This document shows positions 44,736 to 56,545 of a stretch of DNA of 64,000 nt, piece after piece; the first letter of the stretch is position 1, and each line of letters opens with the position of its first letter. The position numbers and the translations under genes are program-made. The stretch is from Isoetes taiwanensis (lineage: Eukaryota > Streptophyta > Lycopodiopsida > Isoetales > Isoetaceae): positions 5,064,356 through 5,128,355 of the forward strand of contig JAJEKV010000031.1 of NCBI GenBank assembly GCA_021234155.1, given 5' to 3'. The notes beneath the pieces were generated by a model, which did not search any database, was not told the DNA's origin, and was given only the letters and a program-made list of their open reading frames with translations.

Positions 44736-44780
44736 CTATGGCTATGGCTACGGCTATGGCTATGGCTATGGCTATGGCGT
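44728..44780 (+). repeat. (CTATGG)n microsatellite
   Basis: About nine GGCTAT units with one CTACGG variant, abutting the ABCC tail. Similar CTATGGC-rich repeats occur at 29595-29640 and 56385-56545. Confidence 0.95.
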
Positions 44781-45399
44781 CTCGGTCTTTGGCCTTCTTT
44801 GGTGGCTATGGCAGCCATTTTCGGGTGCATATGCATGGTGCGCAAGTTTGTGCGGATGCATACTTCAAAAGGCTGCTATGGAGTGGTTCAGAGATGCCCC
44901 CTGGATGCCCCAAGACTTGTGAAGTAGATTGCGAGATCTTCGCAAGCTTTGTTTGTGGTAAAGTTTTTACTTCATAGATGTCTTTGCTCTGTTCTAAAAT
45001 GGCCATTGTGATTGCATTTGCCTAAATATCCTTTTTCCTTTCAACTGGGTTGTCATATATCAGCACAGATCTTTGGACCTCATTCTCTGTTTCTGAATTC
45101 TCAATGTTAATCTTGTATCTTCACCGGCAGTGCGCAATAATGTCCAAGATGGATGCTTAGTCTATATCCATGTGCTACTTTGTTTTTAGTATCTTAGCAT
45201 TGGGTCTGTTGTATGACTCGACTTGCCACAATGGATTCACAAGCTCATCTCATGCAGTGCCAACATTTCAAGAGAGGCCATCCATATGTTGCGCAACAGC
45301 TGCTTCCGACTTCGAAGGTGTAGACCCTAATGATGTATTATCATCTAAGAGGCCTAAGATCCGAAAATGGGCTTTTGGCAGAGGTACAACAAATAAATA
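44781..45399. other. No gene recognised
   Basis: An open frame at 45170-45469 includes FEGVDPNDVLSSKRPKIRKW, which I do not recognise; its end lies in the foldback arm. Otherwise no feature is seen. Confidence 0.4.
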
Positions 45400-46579
45400 T
45401 GCAGCTATTCTTCCAGAATTTGCCTGTGCTCTGTTGGTCATTGTAACGGACTTTCCTGAATGTTATTGAAAATGCTAACAAGGCAACATTGCCCCGGGTT
45501 CACATTTAAAATCATTTTCCAAGCGCTGGCCTTGAATGAAACTTCATTTTTTGCATACTAGAGGTGGAGTTTAATAGAGTTTTGACTTCATATGAATCTT
45601 TGGCAGGTTAGAAAGAAAAAGAGAGCTTCAATAAAAAAGGCCAAATCTGTTGTTGATGAAGATAATAAATGGTTTTTTTTGGAAAAAACGTACCGCAAAT
45701 TCACGTGCCTATGTTTGCTTTAGTTAGGGCCCGAAGGGCCCAAATTTTTTTTAATATAACAATCAACACACAACTACCATTAACATTATTAACACAAATC
45801 ATTGCATTTAACACATTTAAATTAAAATCCCCCATAAACCCCCTTTGGTTTGGGTGCATATTCACAGGGGGGTTACATAGGGCAGCGAGAGCCCCAAAAA
45901 TATTTTTACAATACATGTACAAAATTAATGCCATTAAGTACATTCTTTCAAACCTTATAGTATTTTGCAAACCTTAATATATAGTATACAAAAACTTGTA
46001 CAAGCATACCCCACAAACGAGGATCGCTATGTACGGTCCAGATCTTGGAATAAAGGGCAAATATGCCCATCCGACAGCTCTCGTTGCCCGGAGTAACCCC
46101 CCGTGTGAATATGCACCCAAATCAAAGGGGGTTTAAGGGGGATTTTAATTTAAATGTGTTAAATGCAATGATTTGTGTTAATAATGTTAATGGTAGTTGT
46201 GTGTTGATTGTTATATTAAAAAAAATTTGGGCCCTTCGGGCCCTAACTAAAGCAAACATAGGCACGTGAATTTGCGGTACGTTTTTTCCAAAAAAAACCA
46301 TTTATTATCTTCATCAACAACAGATTTGGCCTTTTTTATTGAAGTTGCCAACTCTCTCTTTTTCTTTCTAACCTGCCAAAGATTCATATGAAGTCAAAAC
46401 TCTATTAAACTCCACCTCTAGTATGCAAAAAATGAAGTTTCATTCAAGGCCAGCGCTTGGAAAATGATTTTAAATGTGAACCCGGGGCAATGTTGCCTTG
46501 TTAGCATTTTCAATAACATTCAGGAAAGTCCGTTACAATGACCAACAGAGCACAGGCAAATTCTGGAAGAATAGCTGTA
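45400..46579. repeat. 1.2-kb foldback: two ~495-bp inverted arms
   Basis: The left arm 45400-45892 and right arm 46077-46579 are near-perfect reverse complements, separated by about 184 bp. Both carry GGGCCCGAAGGGCCC, a small palindrome in its own right, and the motif GGTTTGGGTGCATATTCAC. The long open frames in each arm are mirror images and not evidence of a gene. Such a transcript would fold into a long double-stranded hairpin. Confidence 0.93.
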
Positions 46580-46714
46580 TAATATGTAGCACAATAACAA
46601 GGGGTTCTGGGGGGCTTTGATATGGATGTAAAAATAACAATTTCTAAAACCATAGACCATATCCTTGAAACAGAATGAGTTATTATAAAAAAAGACATAG
46701 ATTTAAGATAGAAA

Positions 46715-46800
46715 AATAATCATATTAGCTCACTGGTTATATTGGTTAGGTAGTTTTATTATGACTTTCAGTTATTATGGTAGAGGTTCGAGCCCCTATA
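46715..46800 (+). other. tRNA-like segment, possible SINE head
   Basis: TAGCTCACTGG resembles a polymerase III A box, and GGTTCGAGCCC about 60 bp later a B box. The T-arm pairs with one mismatch, but the acceptor and anticodon arms do not close. Spacing is too long for a normal tRNA, so at best this is a degenerate tRNA-derived element. Confidence 0.25.
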
Positions 46801-47295
46801 TTATTTCATATTCTAAAACTTTAGAAGCCGTATAGACGTTCAATATTTCTCTAAAATCATAGGTGAATGCGTATTTCATATGTCAAATCGTAGGTGCCCC
46901 CAATCATAAATGACCATAAGCGAAACGAGAGGTGCCCAGAGGCTCCAACATATGGTCTAGGCCGTAGGATCAACGGATCCGACGACTGTGGTAGTCCAGG
47001 GTGCATCTCGTTTATGGTCAAAATCTTGAGGAAGATTGGATTGAACTCAAATGAACCACATTCCTTACATTGCAGAAGTCTTTTTTAATCTAACAGGTTA
47101 AATTACTTCCTAGAAATAAGTAGGAGCAGGGCTACGATTTTGTAAGAAGTCCTGGTGGGTTGGACAACCTCTTGGTGTGTTTAGGAACACACCTAGGCCA
47201 TGAAGGAGCTATCATGGCGCAGAAATGTTACAACAGTCACGGGGTGATGTTGAGCCAAAAGTTCAAGTAGTTTTGAAATGGGAAACAATATTGCC
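46801..47295. other. No gene recognised
   Basis: A short open frame at 46894-47088 has no similarity I recognise, and no repeats are evident. Confidence 0.45.
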
Positions 47296-47327
47296 ATGGT
47301 TCTCTTCTTATAATAGAAGAGAACCAT
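47296..47327. repeat. Perfect 13-bp hairpin
   Basis: ATGGTTCTCTTCT and AGAAGAGAACCAT pair perfectly around a TATAAT loop. No gene context explains it. Confidence 0.9.
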
Positions 47328-47689
47328 CATTCTGAGGAAAGGGACGTCTGTTTTGGCGTCACGCCATTTTTGGCGGCAGATCTATCTATAGCCTGAGCCT
47401 TCTATGGCGCAGGCTTTCTTTGGATCTGTCTACTATATATCCATATTGCCTGCTAGCATTCCTCATCGGCGTTTCCTCTGAGTTGAATTCTGTTGGTTCT
47501 AGAGTTCCCCTCCCTCCCTCCTTTGAGTCTAGTCACCTGGTGTCGGCTGATTTCTTCTCGTTCCATCTAGTGAGGGCTATATCGATTCTTCTCTTCTATA
47601 TCTTTGTGGCTGGTGGCCTCTGCAATTTCCCAGCGTAGCATTTGTCGCTTCTGGAGAGCACCTAGAGGCAGACCCTTGCAGTTGGGCCT

Positions 47690-48430
47690 AGTCTCTCTCT
47701 CACTACCACCCCAAAACTAGGTCCACATGTTGTTTTCCAGTGTCTTTTTTGCAAAAAAACAACACCAAAAAACTACGTGTTGTTTTTTGTCCGGATTTGC
47801 TAGAAATGATGTGTAGTTTTTAGCAAAATTTTTATACATGTAGTTTTTGTTGCCAAAAGTCTACACGTAGAGTTTTGTCAAGATTATCTACACGTAGGAA
47901 TTACATGTGTGTCTACATGTTGTTTTTTAGAAGTAGATGTGGTTTTCAAATGTTGCTTTTTCTAAAATAGACATGTGGTTCTTAATAAAACCTAAAAGGT
48001 CCATGTGTAGTTTTTAACTATTGTTTTGTATGAAAAAAACACTAAAAAACTACGTATAGAATTTTGTCCGATTTTGCTAGAAACTACACGTAGTTTCTTT
48101 GTTTTTTTTTTTAACTATGTTGTTTCTAAATGTTGTTTTCTTAAAAAAGTGATATGTGTTTTCTAGGAAGAATGTGGTTTTTTGTAAACTCTGTTGTTTC
48201 TAAGTGTTGTTTTCTTAATAAAATAATATGTGTTTTTTAAGAAGAATGTGGTTTTTTTTTAACTCTGTTGTTTCTAAGTGTTGTTTTCTTAACAAAATGA
48301 CAGGTGCTTTTTAAAAAAAATGTGGTTTTTTTTTAATTATGTTGTTTCTAAGTGTTTTTTTTTAATATTGATACGTGTTTTTTAGGAAAAGTGTGGTTTT
48401 TAAGAAATAACTATTGTTTTCAAGTGTTAT
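47690..48430 (-). repeat. LINE 5' repeat array remnant, antisense
   Basis: The complement of CACTACCACCCCAAAACTAGG, preceded by a CT run, matches the LINE leader just before 59040 (TTGGGGTGGTAGTG with TC run). The T-rich stretch that follows, with ACTACACGTAG, TGTTGTTTTCTTAA and AATGTGGTTTTT units, matches the A-rich array at 57450-58990 in reverse. No ORF1 follows, so this is a truncated copy. Confidence 0.75.
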
Positions 48431-49761
48431 TTTTCTCACAAAAGAAGAATGTTGATCCATAGATTTATATAAAATGAACATGCATAGATTTACAGATATA
48501 TAGATTTATATAAAAAGAAGAATGTTGATACATAAATTTTTTTTTGTAGCAAAATTTGCTTGCTGCCATTGATATCTGAAACAAATTTACAAGATTTATA
48601 CATTCCTGTATCCATGTATCCAGACATTTGCCACAAATCCAACCCAATTGAACAAAACTTAAGCGCTGTCTATATCCAAGCCTATTTGCCACAAATCTAA
48701 TCGATTTGTTAGAAGGCAAAGCCGAAGCAACATGATAAAAAATTTGACAACTCCAGCAGAGCTGAATACAAAAATGATCTGACATAGAATAGATTGGAAG
48801 CTCCAAGAACGGGAAAAGAGGTGGAATCTAGAAGATGGGGTAGAAATAAAAGGTAGATAAGACCTTAAGTAGGGTATCCGCTCCCAGGCAGAGCCTGCCA
48901 CATGCATTTGCAACCAGGTCAGAATAGAAGATTTGGCAGCAAAAATTGCAACGAAACCACAGGCAAAGAACAAAACTTGCAAGTAACCCACAATTTTTTG
49001 GACTCCAAGATTATTTTAAGCCAAGCTTTTCAAACAGGAAATATTCAGATGTAGATTTTGCAGGCACTTGCCTCATATCTATGATACTGGTCCTGTGTCA
49101 CATCCGGCGTGCTAAGATCTTCAATCTCATCTGCACAAAGCTTCAAAAAGGTGAGAAACTATAAGTTAATGAATCGAAAATATGGAGCAGATCTGAGCAG
49201 CTAAAGACCTGGTTTGGTTTTGGTCAGATGGTCCCAAACAGAGGGCCCTTTTCCGCCCTCATGTGCAGCCCCTTCGAACTGGATATGGAGGTTTTTTTTA
49301 TGAGGAATTAAGAAGAAAGGAAAGTAATTTTAACAGAAAGCAATAGTATTCTGTCTCAATTGCAGCGGAAGCATTGGAGTTCCTCTGCTGTAAGGTTACA
49401 CTGCTTCAGCTGTTAAGACTACACTGCTTCAGCTGTTAAGACTACAAAGCTAAATAGGCTTGTGGCTTTGACGATTATACTGCTCCAGCTAACACTAATC
49501 CAGGCATTTGGAGCGGTAAAATTCCTATTGTGTTGGCCCTGACCAAATCCAGGCAGATTCCGGAGGCAACTTCCTGCAGACAGATTCTGGAGGCAACATC
49601 CTATCGGCCTGGTACCCATCTAACCATGATTAGGCCAATAATCTGATGTAGCCGCAGTTGTTAACAAAGTTACCATGTTTCGTTCTGAAGTTCAATTCAT
49701 TCTTAGAGTAAGCTGAAGCATGTAGCCTTTTGTTGGGCCATAATTCCAGCCAAGATTTGTT
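48431..49761. other. No gene recognised
   Basis: Open frames on the minus strand at 48465-48991 have hydrophobic stretches but no family resemblance. A 24-bp pair CTACACTGCTTCAGCTGTTA lies at 49400-49445. Confidence 0.4.
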
Positions 49762-50328
49762 TCAGTCAAGATTCGTACAGGAGTAGTTAAGAACGAACCA
49801 AATTGGCGGAAAACAGAGTTTTTTGCTGGGCATTTTGGTGCAGGCACAGTAAAAAGCGAAGCAGTACCTTGAATTTTGGACATGTGAGATGGTCAGGGGA
49901 TGCTTTAGGGCTAATCCTGTGAAGATTTCGGCAGCTCCCCCTGCAAAGACGTCTTTGAGCAGTCTGATTCTTGCAGACTTTTGCTGCGCAGGGCTATGGA
50001 GAAATGGTAATGATGCAGCTCTAGTGCAAAATTCATAGCTAGAAATTTTCCTAAAGAAGGTGAGGAGACAGACCTGCAAAGCAGAGCTCAAAAAACCCTC
50101 TGGGAATCTGCCAAAGCTCTGGCTGCCTATGGCCTCTGCAATCACAGCCTCTGCCTCATGCAGAGGAGCCATTTTTCCAGAGTGGAGCTTTCCTTTGGCC
50201 AAGCTCTTGAAGAGCTCTTCCCCTGTTTTGAAACGTTTCGGACTGAAGATGGAGGGAAAGTGGAGATGACAAGGCCGGCCAGACTTCCGCCATAGCTGCA
50301 GCTCCAGCAATGGACAACTCCGCAGCAC
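49762..50328 (-). other. Unknown 188-codon open frame, possible mitochondrial-carrier scrap
   Basis: This is the longest non-transposon open frame in this part. Near residues 115-150 it reads LLKDVFAGGAAEIFTG and HPLTISHVQNS. These distantly recall the first repeat of mitochondrial carrier proteins (AG..GG, HP...VQ), followed by a possible exon end. The Px[DE]xx[KR] signature is not intact and the N-terminal part is unrecognised. I give it little weight. Confidence 0.25.
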
Positions 50329-51012
50329 GTTTTCCCTTATTCAATCTGAAGCTTCTACCTCGGAATTGGCAAAAATGCATTACCCAATCCCTGAATAACT
50401 GGTATCACACTACGCTTTGGCACGCATCTGAACATAGAAGAACGGAAGAACAGGGATAGAAGCGGCAAAGCGGGAAGGAGGAAGATGATCGAAGCAGAAT
50501 AGAAGCAGCAAAGGGGCTTTCCGTCTCCCGCCATAACATGTTCCATCGAAAACTCAAAAAAACAAAAGGACCAATCAGATTGAAGGGCTTGGATCCAAAT
50601 CTGAGCCCTTGATTATGTTTTGATATCAACGGCCATAAATCCTTTAAACTAAACACAAATTTACCATGCCTAAAGATTTATAGCAATACATGTATAACAT
50701 CAAATAATTACAAACACGGTGTAAATTCATCACGGTTATTATAAGTGAAACTTCTTCCCCTTTTTTGGGTTGCCCCCTACGGGCAACCCTCTTGTTGGAG
50801 GGTGGAGTGACGTATAGAAGGTTTTGCTTTATTTTAAGTATAATATGCCATAGAAAATTCTGTATAGGCGGTTGTGATTGATTGTGCTTTTTTAGGGTTT
50901 TGTGAGACTTAGTGACACTTAGACGGCCAAGATTCATTTGGGATGACAGAGGCATCGGCGAGGGCGGCATCAGCGGGCAGCGGCACGGGCGTCTGTAATA
51001 TCTTCTACAATA
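50329..51012. other. No gene; one strong hairpin
   Basis: GGGTTGCCC and GGGCAACCC pair around CCTAC at about 50767-50789, in an AT-rich setting like the GGGCCCGAAGGGCCC motif of the foldback. Otherwise nothing is recognised. Confidence 0.5.
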
Positions 51013-51255
51013 ATGGGAATGCTGTTTTCCCCCCTAAGTTTTAAGAATTTTGCAGAAGCAAGAGATGAAATTTCTTGTCAAACTCCCAATACTGAAACTG
51101 GATGTAGACATGGCGTCAATCTTCCTGGCGTGGGCAGAGTGAACTGGGAAATTGTCAAGAGCTTTGCAGCCAACTGGTTGAGAAATCCTAAAAATCTCGC
51201 GATTCTTGTATGGGGCTTAGGTGTTGGTGTGTCAGGAGCATCGTCTGCCTTCTAA
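51013..51255 (+). CDS. Small hypothetical open frame with one possible membrane segment
   Basis: This 80-codon frame begins MGMLFSPLSFKNFAEARDE and ends with NLAILVWGLGVGVSGASS, a plausible single transmembrane helix. It is not recognised and has no conserved neighbours, and nothing proves expression. It could equally be chance or an exon of a larger gene. Confidence 0.2.
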   Translation: MGMLFSPLSFKNFAEARDEISCQTPNTETGCRHGVNLPGVGRVNWEIVKSFAANWLRNPKNLAILVWGLGVGVSGASSAF

Positions 51256-53030
51256 TTGACCATAGCTATCCCTTGCGCTCCCAAATTCCAATTCCTTCCA
51301 TTTCCGACAGCCTTCGTTTTTTTCCCGTTCTTCCTCCCGAAAAGAGCAAAGATCTTAATGTTTGTTAATATGCTCTCGTTTGAATGCAAACATGGTTGGA
51401 TTTGTTTGATTGAGAGGCAAACATGGCCTTTTGCAAAGTGAGATGGGTAATTAAAGTGCCCCACAAGAGCAGATTGAAGTGGAAAACAGAGCAATCAAGG
51501 GCAACTTGGGATGCATTAGTATCAAGCTAGAAAAACACAGTGTTATGGGCTTATTCCCAAGATTTAGTTCCATCAACGGCCTCTCTCACCGTCTGCATAG
51601 CCCCAATGACCCACAAAACAAACCATTCATTTCTTACCGTGGAAGGTAACATGCTGCTTTGGTTTAGAATCCGTTTTTTCATCTAAGCAGGTCTAATCTG
51701 ACAAATTTCCGAAGGAATTCTCACATTTCAATTCAAAATAGGAGTCCTGGGTCATCTTGCTCCTGGGTACTCTGTTTTCTGTTTCAAATTTGCTTGACCA
51801 TTTAGGCTTTCCTGTTGCATAATCTAGCTTCTTTGCATTAATATTGAAATGCCTTAATCTAATCAACAGGATATAAGACATAATCTCTCTGGCTCTACTA
51901 GTTATATAGCAATTCTGCATCCTACGACTTTAAATTCAGTTGCACGAAGGTGAGACAGATACACAGGACTTGCAGACCTTCAAAACCCAGATTCAATTTG
52001 AACCGCCCACTTCCGTCAAACTCATAAGCTTTTACTATTTAATCTATTTGTTAGAGAAAATACAAATCATGGAATGCTACACGAAATATGACATGAACCC
52101 AAGATGGGTGTCGGGGCCTACCATATAAACTATCAAAGGACAAGCACAATTCAAATACAGGGTTTCAAGGTGCGACAAAGGGAGTTAATGCAATTGTTGA
52201 TCTTGAATCGTACCAAACAAGAATGATGCATTAGCCTTCTGAGCCCTTCATGTAAATCTATACATTCTATAAGATGGTTGTGGTATCTAGAGCCACATGA
52301 CTTCTAATAACTATAGAAGAAGGCACATATAAAAAGAGCAAATAATAAACATGTATGCAACAAGTTTAGTGACAAATTGAATAATTTGAGGGGAATAGAA
52401 AACCCTAACAATCTGCACAAAGCAAATAAGGCGAGAGTCACCACTAGCCATCCATAACAAGGCTATTGGACATGACAATGGATGTCAGAACCCGTGAAAT
52501 ACTAACCCATATGAGATATTACTAAGTTTCCATGAAAAATCCTGGTTACCTCATGTTTCAATATTGAATTCACAACGTGCTGAATATCAAGCTTCTCGAA
52601 AGCATCACGTATGCATAATAAGAAGAGTGTAGAGAAATCATCAAAACCTGACATCCATGTCCTAAGCAATACTAAAGAGAATTTTAAAATTATTTTATAA
52701 CAAGCTACTATGATAGCATATTATGTGATTGCATAGGATCCCATTTATAATGCTTATGGGTCTAGGGGGTGAAAGGCAACAAGGACCACTAAATTTTTTG
52801 GATGACCCATTTTCCGAACCTAGCCTATGCTATTATTTGTGCACTTAAAAGACTCATTCTAACAAGAAGAGGAGGAATAACCAAAACCAATTGGTTTATG
52901 AGATACGTAACCAATACTAACAATGCTATGATATGCAGCAAAATAACTTCACTCCAGGAAGGGGGTCCCAGTAGGGGGTTATTCTCCACAAAATCTAGGG
53001 GGTCCCAGTAGGTGAATATGCTTCTTCTAA
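51256..53030. other. No gene recognised
   Basis: AT-rich sequence. GGGGGTCCCAGTAGG is repeated at about 52960 and 52998. Nothing else is noted. Confidence 0.45.
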
Positions 53031-53520
53031 CAAGTTGCAAATTGCCGAGGCAAATTCTTCATTTTTCTATCCCTTCGTCTTTTGCCATGTCACTCATAGT
53101 TGCCATCTCGCATGCTCATGCCATGTCATCACCTATAACTTTTGTAAAAGTCACATTTTCAAAAAGAAAGAAGTTTGGTTTCTCTCTCTTATGGCACCTC
53201 ATCATTTCCAGTGCCACATCATCTTGCTTGCCACTATTACCTACTTATTACACTAAAGAAATCTCCCTTTTCTTTTAATTGACCTAGTCATTTTCTATCT
53301 AAAGTGCATAAATGCTTAGTCATCATGCCACATAGCACACTATCCAAAGGAATGCCATGTCACCATAGTTCTCTAGGCAAATTCTTTGCTTTTCCACCCG
53401 TTCATCTTTTGCCACCTCAGCACTCATCTTTACCACCTCATCATACACATGCCATGTCATCTTCCATAATTTTTGCAAAGAACAAATTTTGCAATCTCTC
53501 ATAGCAACCATTCGTACTTA
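53031..53520 (+). repeat. Diverged duplication of about 330 bp
   Basis: AGGCAAATTCTT, CATCTTTTGCCA-like and CATGCCATGTCATC motifs at 53050-53160 recur in order at 53375-53490. The vocabulary resembles the minisatellite spacer family in reverse, but the match is weak. Confidence 0.5.
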
Positions 53521-53739
53521 TATGCTTCAAAATTTTCAAAATAAACTAGTCCAAACTCATATTGCAGACATTTGCATGTTGTTTGAGACTATTCTTGACT
53601 GTGTTTTGCAAATCAGTGCACAAATTTGACCACTTGCCCAATATCACAACTCCTTTTGGCACACCTCAGCTTTGGAATTTCTCAAAAACTCCATTAGCAA
53701 CTCAAAATCCTCATTTATTTTGGCTTTCATTGACCAAAT

Positions 53740-54965
53740 TTTGCACCGACTTTGAACTCGAATATCTCAGAGATCTGAGCTCAGAATTGGCCAAAGTTTT
53801 CACCATTGCTTTCCAACAATTTTTCTCTATCAGTGTGAGTAATCAATAATCAAGAATCAATTTATCTCCGCATGCCACCTCGATTTGAGTACTGCTACCA
53901 TTTTCTAGAAATGGGAAAGGTATGAACATATGAACTTTTGAGCTATCCTATTGAAATTTTCTTGTATAGATTGATCGCCTTAAGTGATCTGGAGGTTCTA
54001 ACCCCAATTTGACCATAGTTTCAAGTTGGCTTCTTGTGTTTGATTGTTAAGCCAGCCAGGTTGAGGGTCAACATTATATTAGGACATATTTAAACCTGTG
54101 TTAGTTGAAGTTGTGCAAAAAATCTACTTGATGATCCAAAAAACTACTTGCTGATTTTCTGTGACAAATCACTGACAAAATTTCGGATCCACTTTAAACT
54201 CGTTTTTCTCCGTCATCCCAGTTCCAAATTCGGCAAAGTTTTTTCCCACATGTTCCTACAACTTTTCTCTGATAGTCTTTTAAAATTCATGCAAAATTGT
54301 TTAGTTAAACTCGAGATATCAGTGTGCAGACATTGTTTTGTTCCAAGGTAGTGCACTGGCCAAATTTTCCTCCAACTTTGAACTCAATTTTCTCAGACAT
54401 TTCAGATCCAAATTGAGCCAAATTTTTTCATACATTTCACTACAACTTTTCGCTGGTTCTCCTCCAAAAATCATTTGAACAAGATCAACGCAGCTCGAGA
54501 TATTTAGATCTGAGTGCAACTACCTCATTTTGCTTTAGGGATCCTCATGTAATTGATGCCTTTTTGCATACATTTGGATAAAGATTGGTTGCCTTAAATC
54601 CTGACAGTAATGCGCTTGCTGCTCTCTTTTTGTTTGGATCCCATAGGCCAATTTGTCTCCGTGAACGATAAAAAATCTATTCTGTTCTATTCTATTCTAT
54701 TCTATTCTATTCTATTCTTAAACAACCTGGAGGTTCTAACACACCATATCCATATAAAAGCATGCATATGAACTAACACACTTAAGAAGTGTCACCTTAT
54801 ATACGCGTATCCCACAATGATTTAGTGGCCATGGGAGAGGAAGACAAGAGTAAAGTTTTTAGAATGCATTAGAAATTATGACAAGGTCAATAATTCCAAC
54901 TCTTTTGAGCGCTTCTATTCAAGACAATCTGTATACAATTAGCTCTTGATTTCTAATTGCCACAA
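53740..54965 (-). repeat. Dispersed repeat, partner of 13785-14530
   Basis: 54120-54965 is the reverse complement of 13785-14530. A related sub-repeat (TTTGAACTCG, TTGGCCAAAGTTTTC, TTTCTCTATCAGTG) at 53745-53835 suggests the element contains internal tandem modules. An (ATTCT)n run sits inside it. Confidence 0.65.
54674..54718 (+). repeat. (ATTCT)n microsatellite
   Basis: About eight TTCTA units inside the dispersed repeat. Confidence 0.95.
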
Positions 54966-55215
54966 TGGAAGGAAAATAGATCCAAACCCATGTCCGTCAG
55001 TTCCTATTGCTTTGCGTCTTCAACTGCAACTTCTTGACCATGTTCCAAGTGCAAACGACCAAAACTCGATCTCCATAACGTAAACCCTACAATAACCTAG
55101 CACCACATATGGTTTACGTTTCAGAGGTCGAAACGTGGTTGTTTTTACAGATAACTAGATTGCAGATAACTACGTGCAGCACCATTTTTTAACATACATG
55201 CAATCCAATCATTAC
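54966..55215 (+). repeat. Isolated copy of the 0.8-kb satellite module
   Basis: GATCCAAACCCATG, CATAACGTAAACCCTACAAT and AACGTGGTTG occur in the same order as at 2290-2475. It again touches a 38-bp minisatellite array, this time in inverted orientation. Confidence 0.8.
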
Positions 55216-55218
55216 GGT

Positions 55219-55765
55219 TGGAGCCTAGGTGGCGTGTTTGAGCCACCTTGGCATGTTGGAGCCCACGTGGCATGGTTGAGCCAGCTTGGCATGTTGGAGC
55301 CTAGGTGGCGTGTTGGAGCCTAGGTGGCATGTTTGAGCCACCTCGGCATGTTGGAGCCTAGGTGGCATTTTGGAGCCCACGTGGCATGTTTGAGCCACCT
55401 TGGCATGTTGGAGCCTAGGTGGGCATGTTTGAGCCACCTTTTCATGTTGGAGCCTAGGTGGCATGTTTGAGCCACCTAGGCACGTTCAAGCCTAGGTGGC
55501 ATGGTTAAGCCACCTAGGCATGTTGGAGCCTAGGTGGCGTGTTTGAGCCTAGATGGCGTGTTTGAGCCACCTTGACATGTTGAGCCTAGATGGCGTGTTT
55601 GAGCCTAAGTGGCATGTTGGAGCCTAGGTGGCCACCTTGGCATGTTTGAGCCACCTTGGCATTTTTGAGCCACCTTGGCATGTTGGAGCCTAGGTGGCAT
55701 GTTGGAGCCATCTTGGCATGTTTGAGCCACCTTGGCATGTTTGAGCCTAGGTGGCATGTTGGCTT
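55219..55765 (-). repeat. 38-bp minisatellite array D
   Basis: Units CATGTTTGAGCCACCTTGG and CATGTTGGAGCCTAGGTGG, the inverted orientation as in array C. It is 46 kb from the other arrays. Bases 55766-55980 show no feature. Confidence 0.93.
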
Positions 55766-55980
55766 GCCTTTTCAAATATGTACAGTGGCAGCAGCTAGCT
55801 GCTGGTTTCTTGATGTTGGGTTATGGCTGCATATGATTTAGCTGCATGTGCTTCGTTCATTGGAGCTTATTAGGTTCAGGCTTGGGCTTGATCGAACCAC
55901 TGGCATGTGCACGTATTTGCACATTTTGGTGTATCCATTGTTTATACGTGATAATTTAATGGTTTAACAATGGTTAAAAC

Positions 55981-56384
55981 TTAAAAAAAAATACAAAAGG
56001 TTGCACTTAGACAGGGGCATTTTAATAATTCGTCTCAGGGGCAAAACATGGGTATTCTTAGCAGACAGGGGCATTTTAACAATTTGTGAAAATACAGGGG
56101 TATTTTTATAATTTTCCCATAAAATAATGAATTTGCTAGGCGTGGAAAATAAAATAATATTTTATATACGCGTGATTTTTTGTCAAAGGCCGAGATAGAC
56201 GGCACAGATCTTGATCCGAGTCCTTAGATCTTATTGATCTTTATTTAGCGGTTCAGATTAACTCAAAGATGAATGGTATAGATGTTGATCCTAGTCCTAT
56301 GATATTACTGGCTACTAAAATGAAGGGCTGAGATTGAAATCCGAGATTATCCGGCCATTGTGCATCTTGTGTTTCTTTCTCTGC
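55981..56384 (+). repeat. Short repeats with ACAGGGGCATTTTAA
   Basis: ACAGGGGCATTTTAA occurs at about 56013 and 56066, with a related ACAGGGGTATTTTTA at 56093. No gene is seen to 56384. Confidence 0.7.
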
Positions 56385-56545
56385 AGGCTATGGCGTTATG
56401 CGGTAGCAGAGCAGGCTATGGCGATGGTAGTTCCGGCTGGCTATGGCGATGGTAGTTCCGGCTGGCCATGGCGATGGCAGACCCGGCAGATCCGGATGGC
56501 TATGGCGATGGCAGATCCGGCAGATGGGCTATGGCGTGCTGGCGA
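56385..56545 (+). repeat. GCTATGGCGATGG minisatellite
   Basis: GGCTATGGCGATGGTAG and TCCGGCTGG units, about 24-30 bp long, repeat five to six times. They are the source of the Gly/Tyr- and Asp-rich frames here. Confidence 0.85.

Noticed and set aside
45669-46269. Open frames of 102 and 68 codons in the foldback arms
   Set aside because: They are mirror copies created by the inverted repeat, with no family resemblance.
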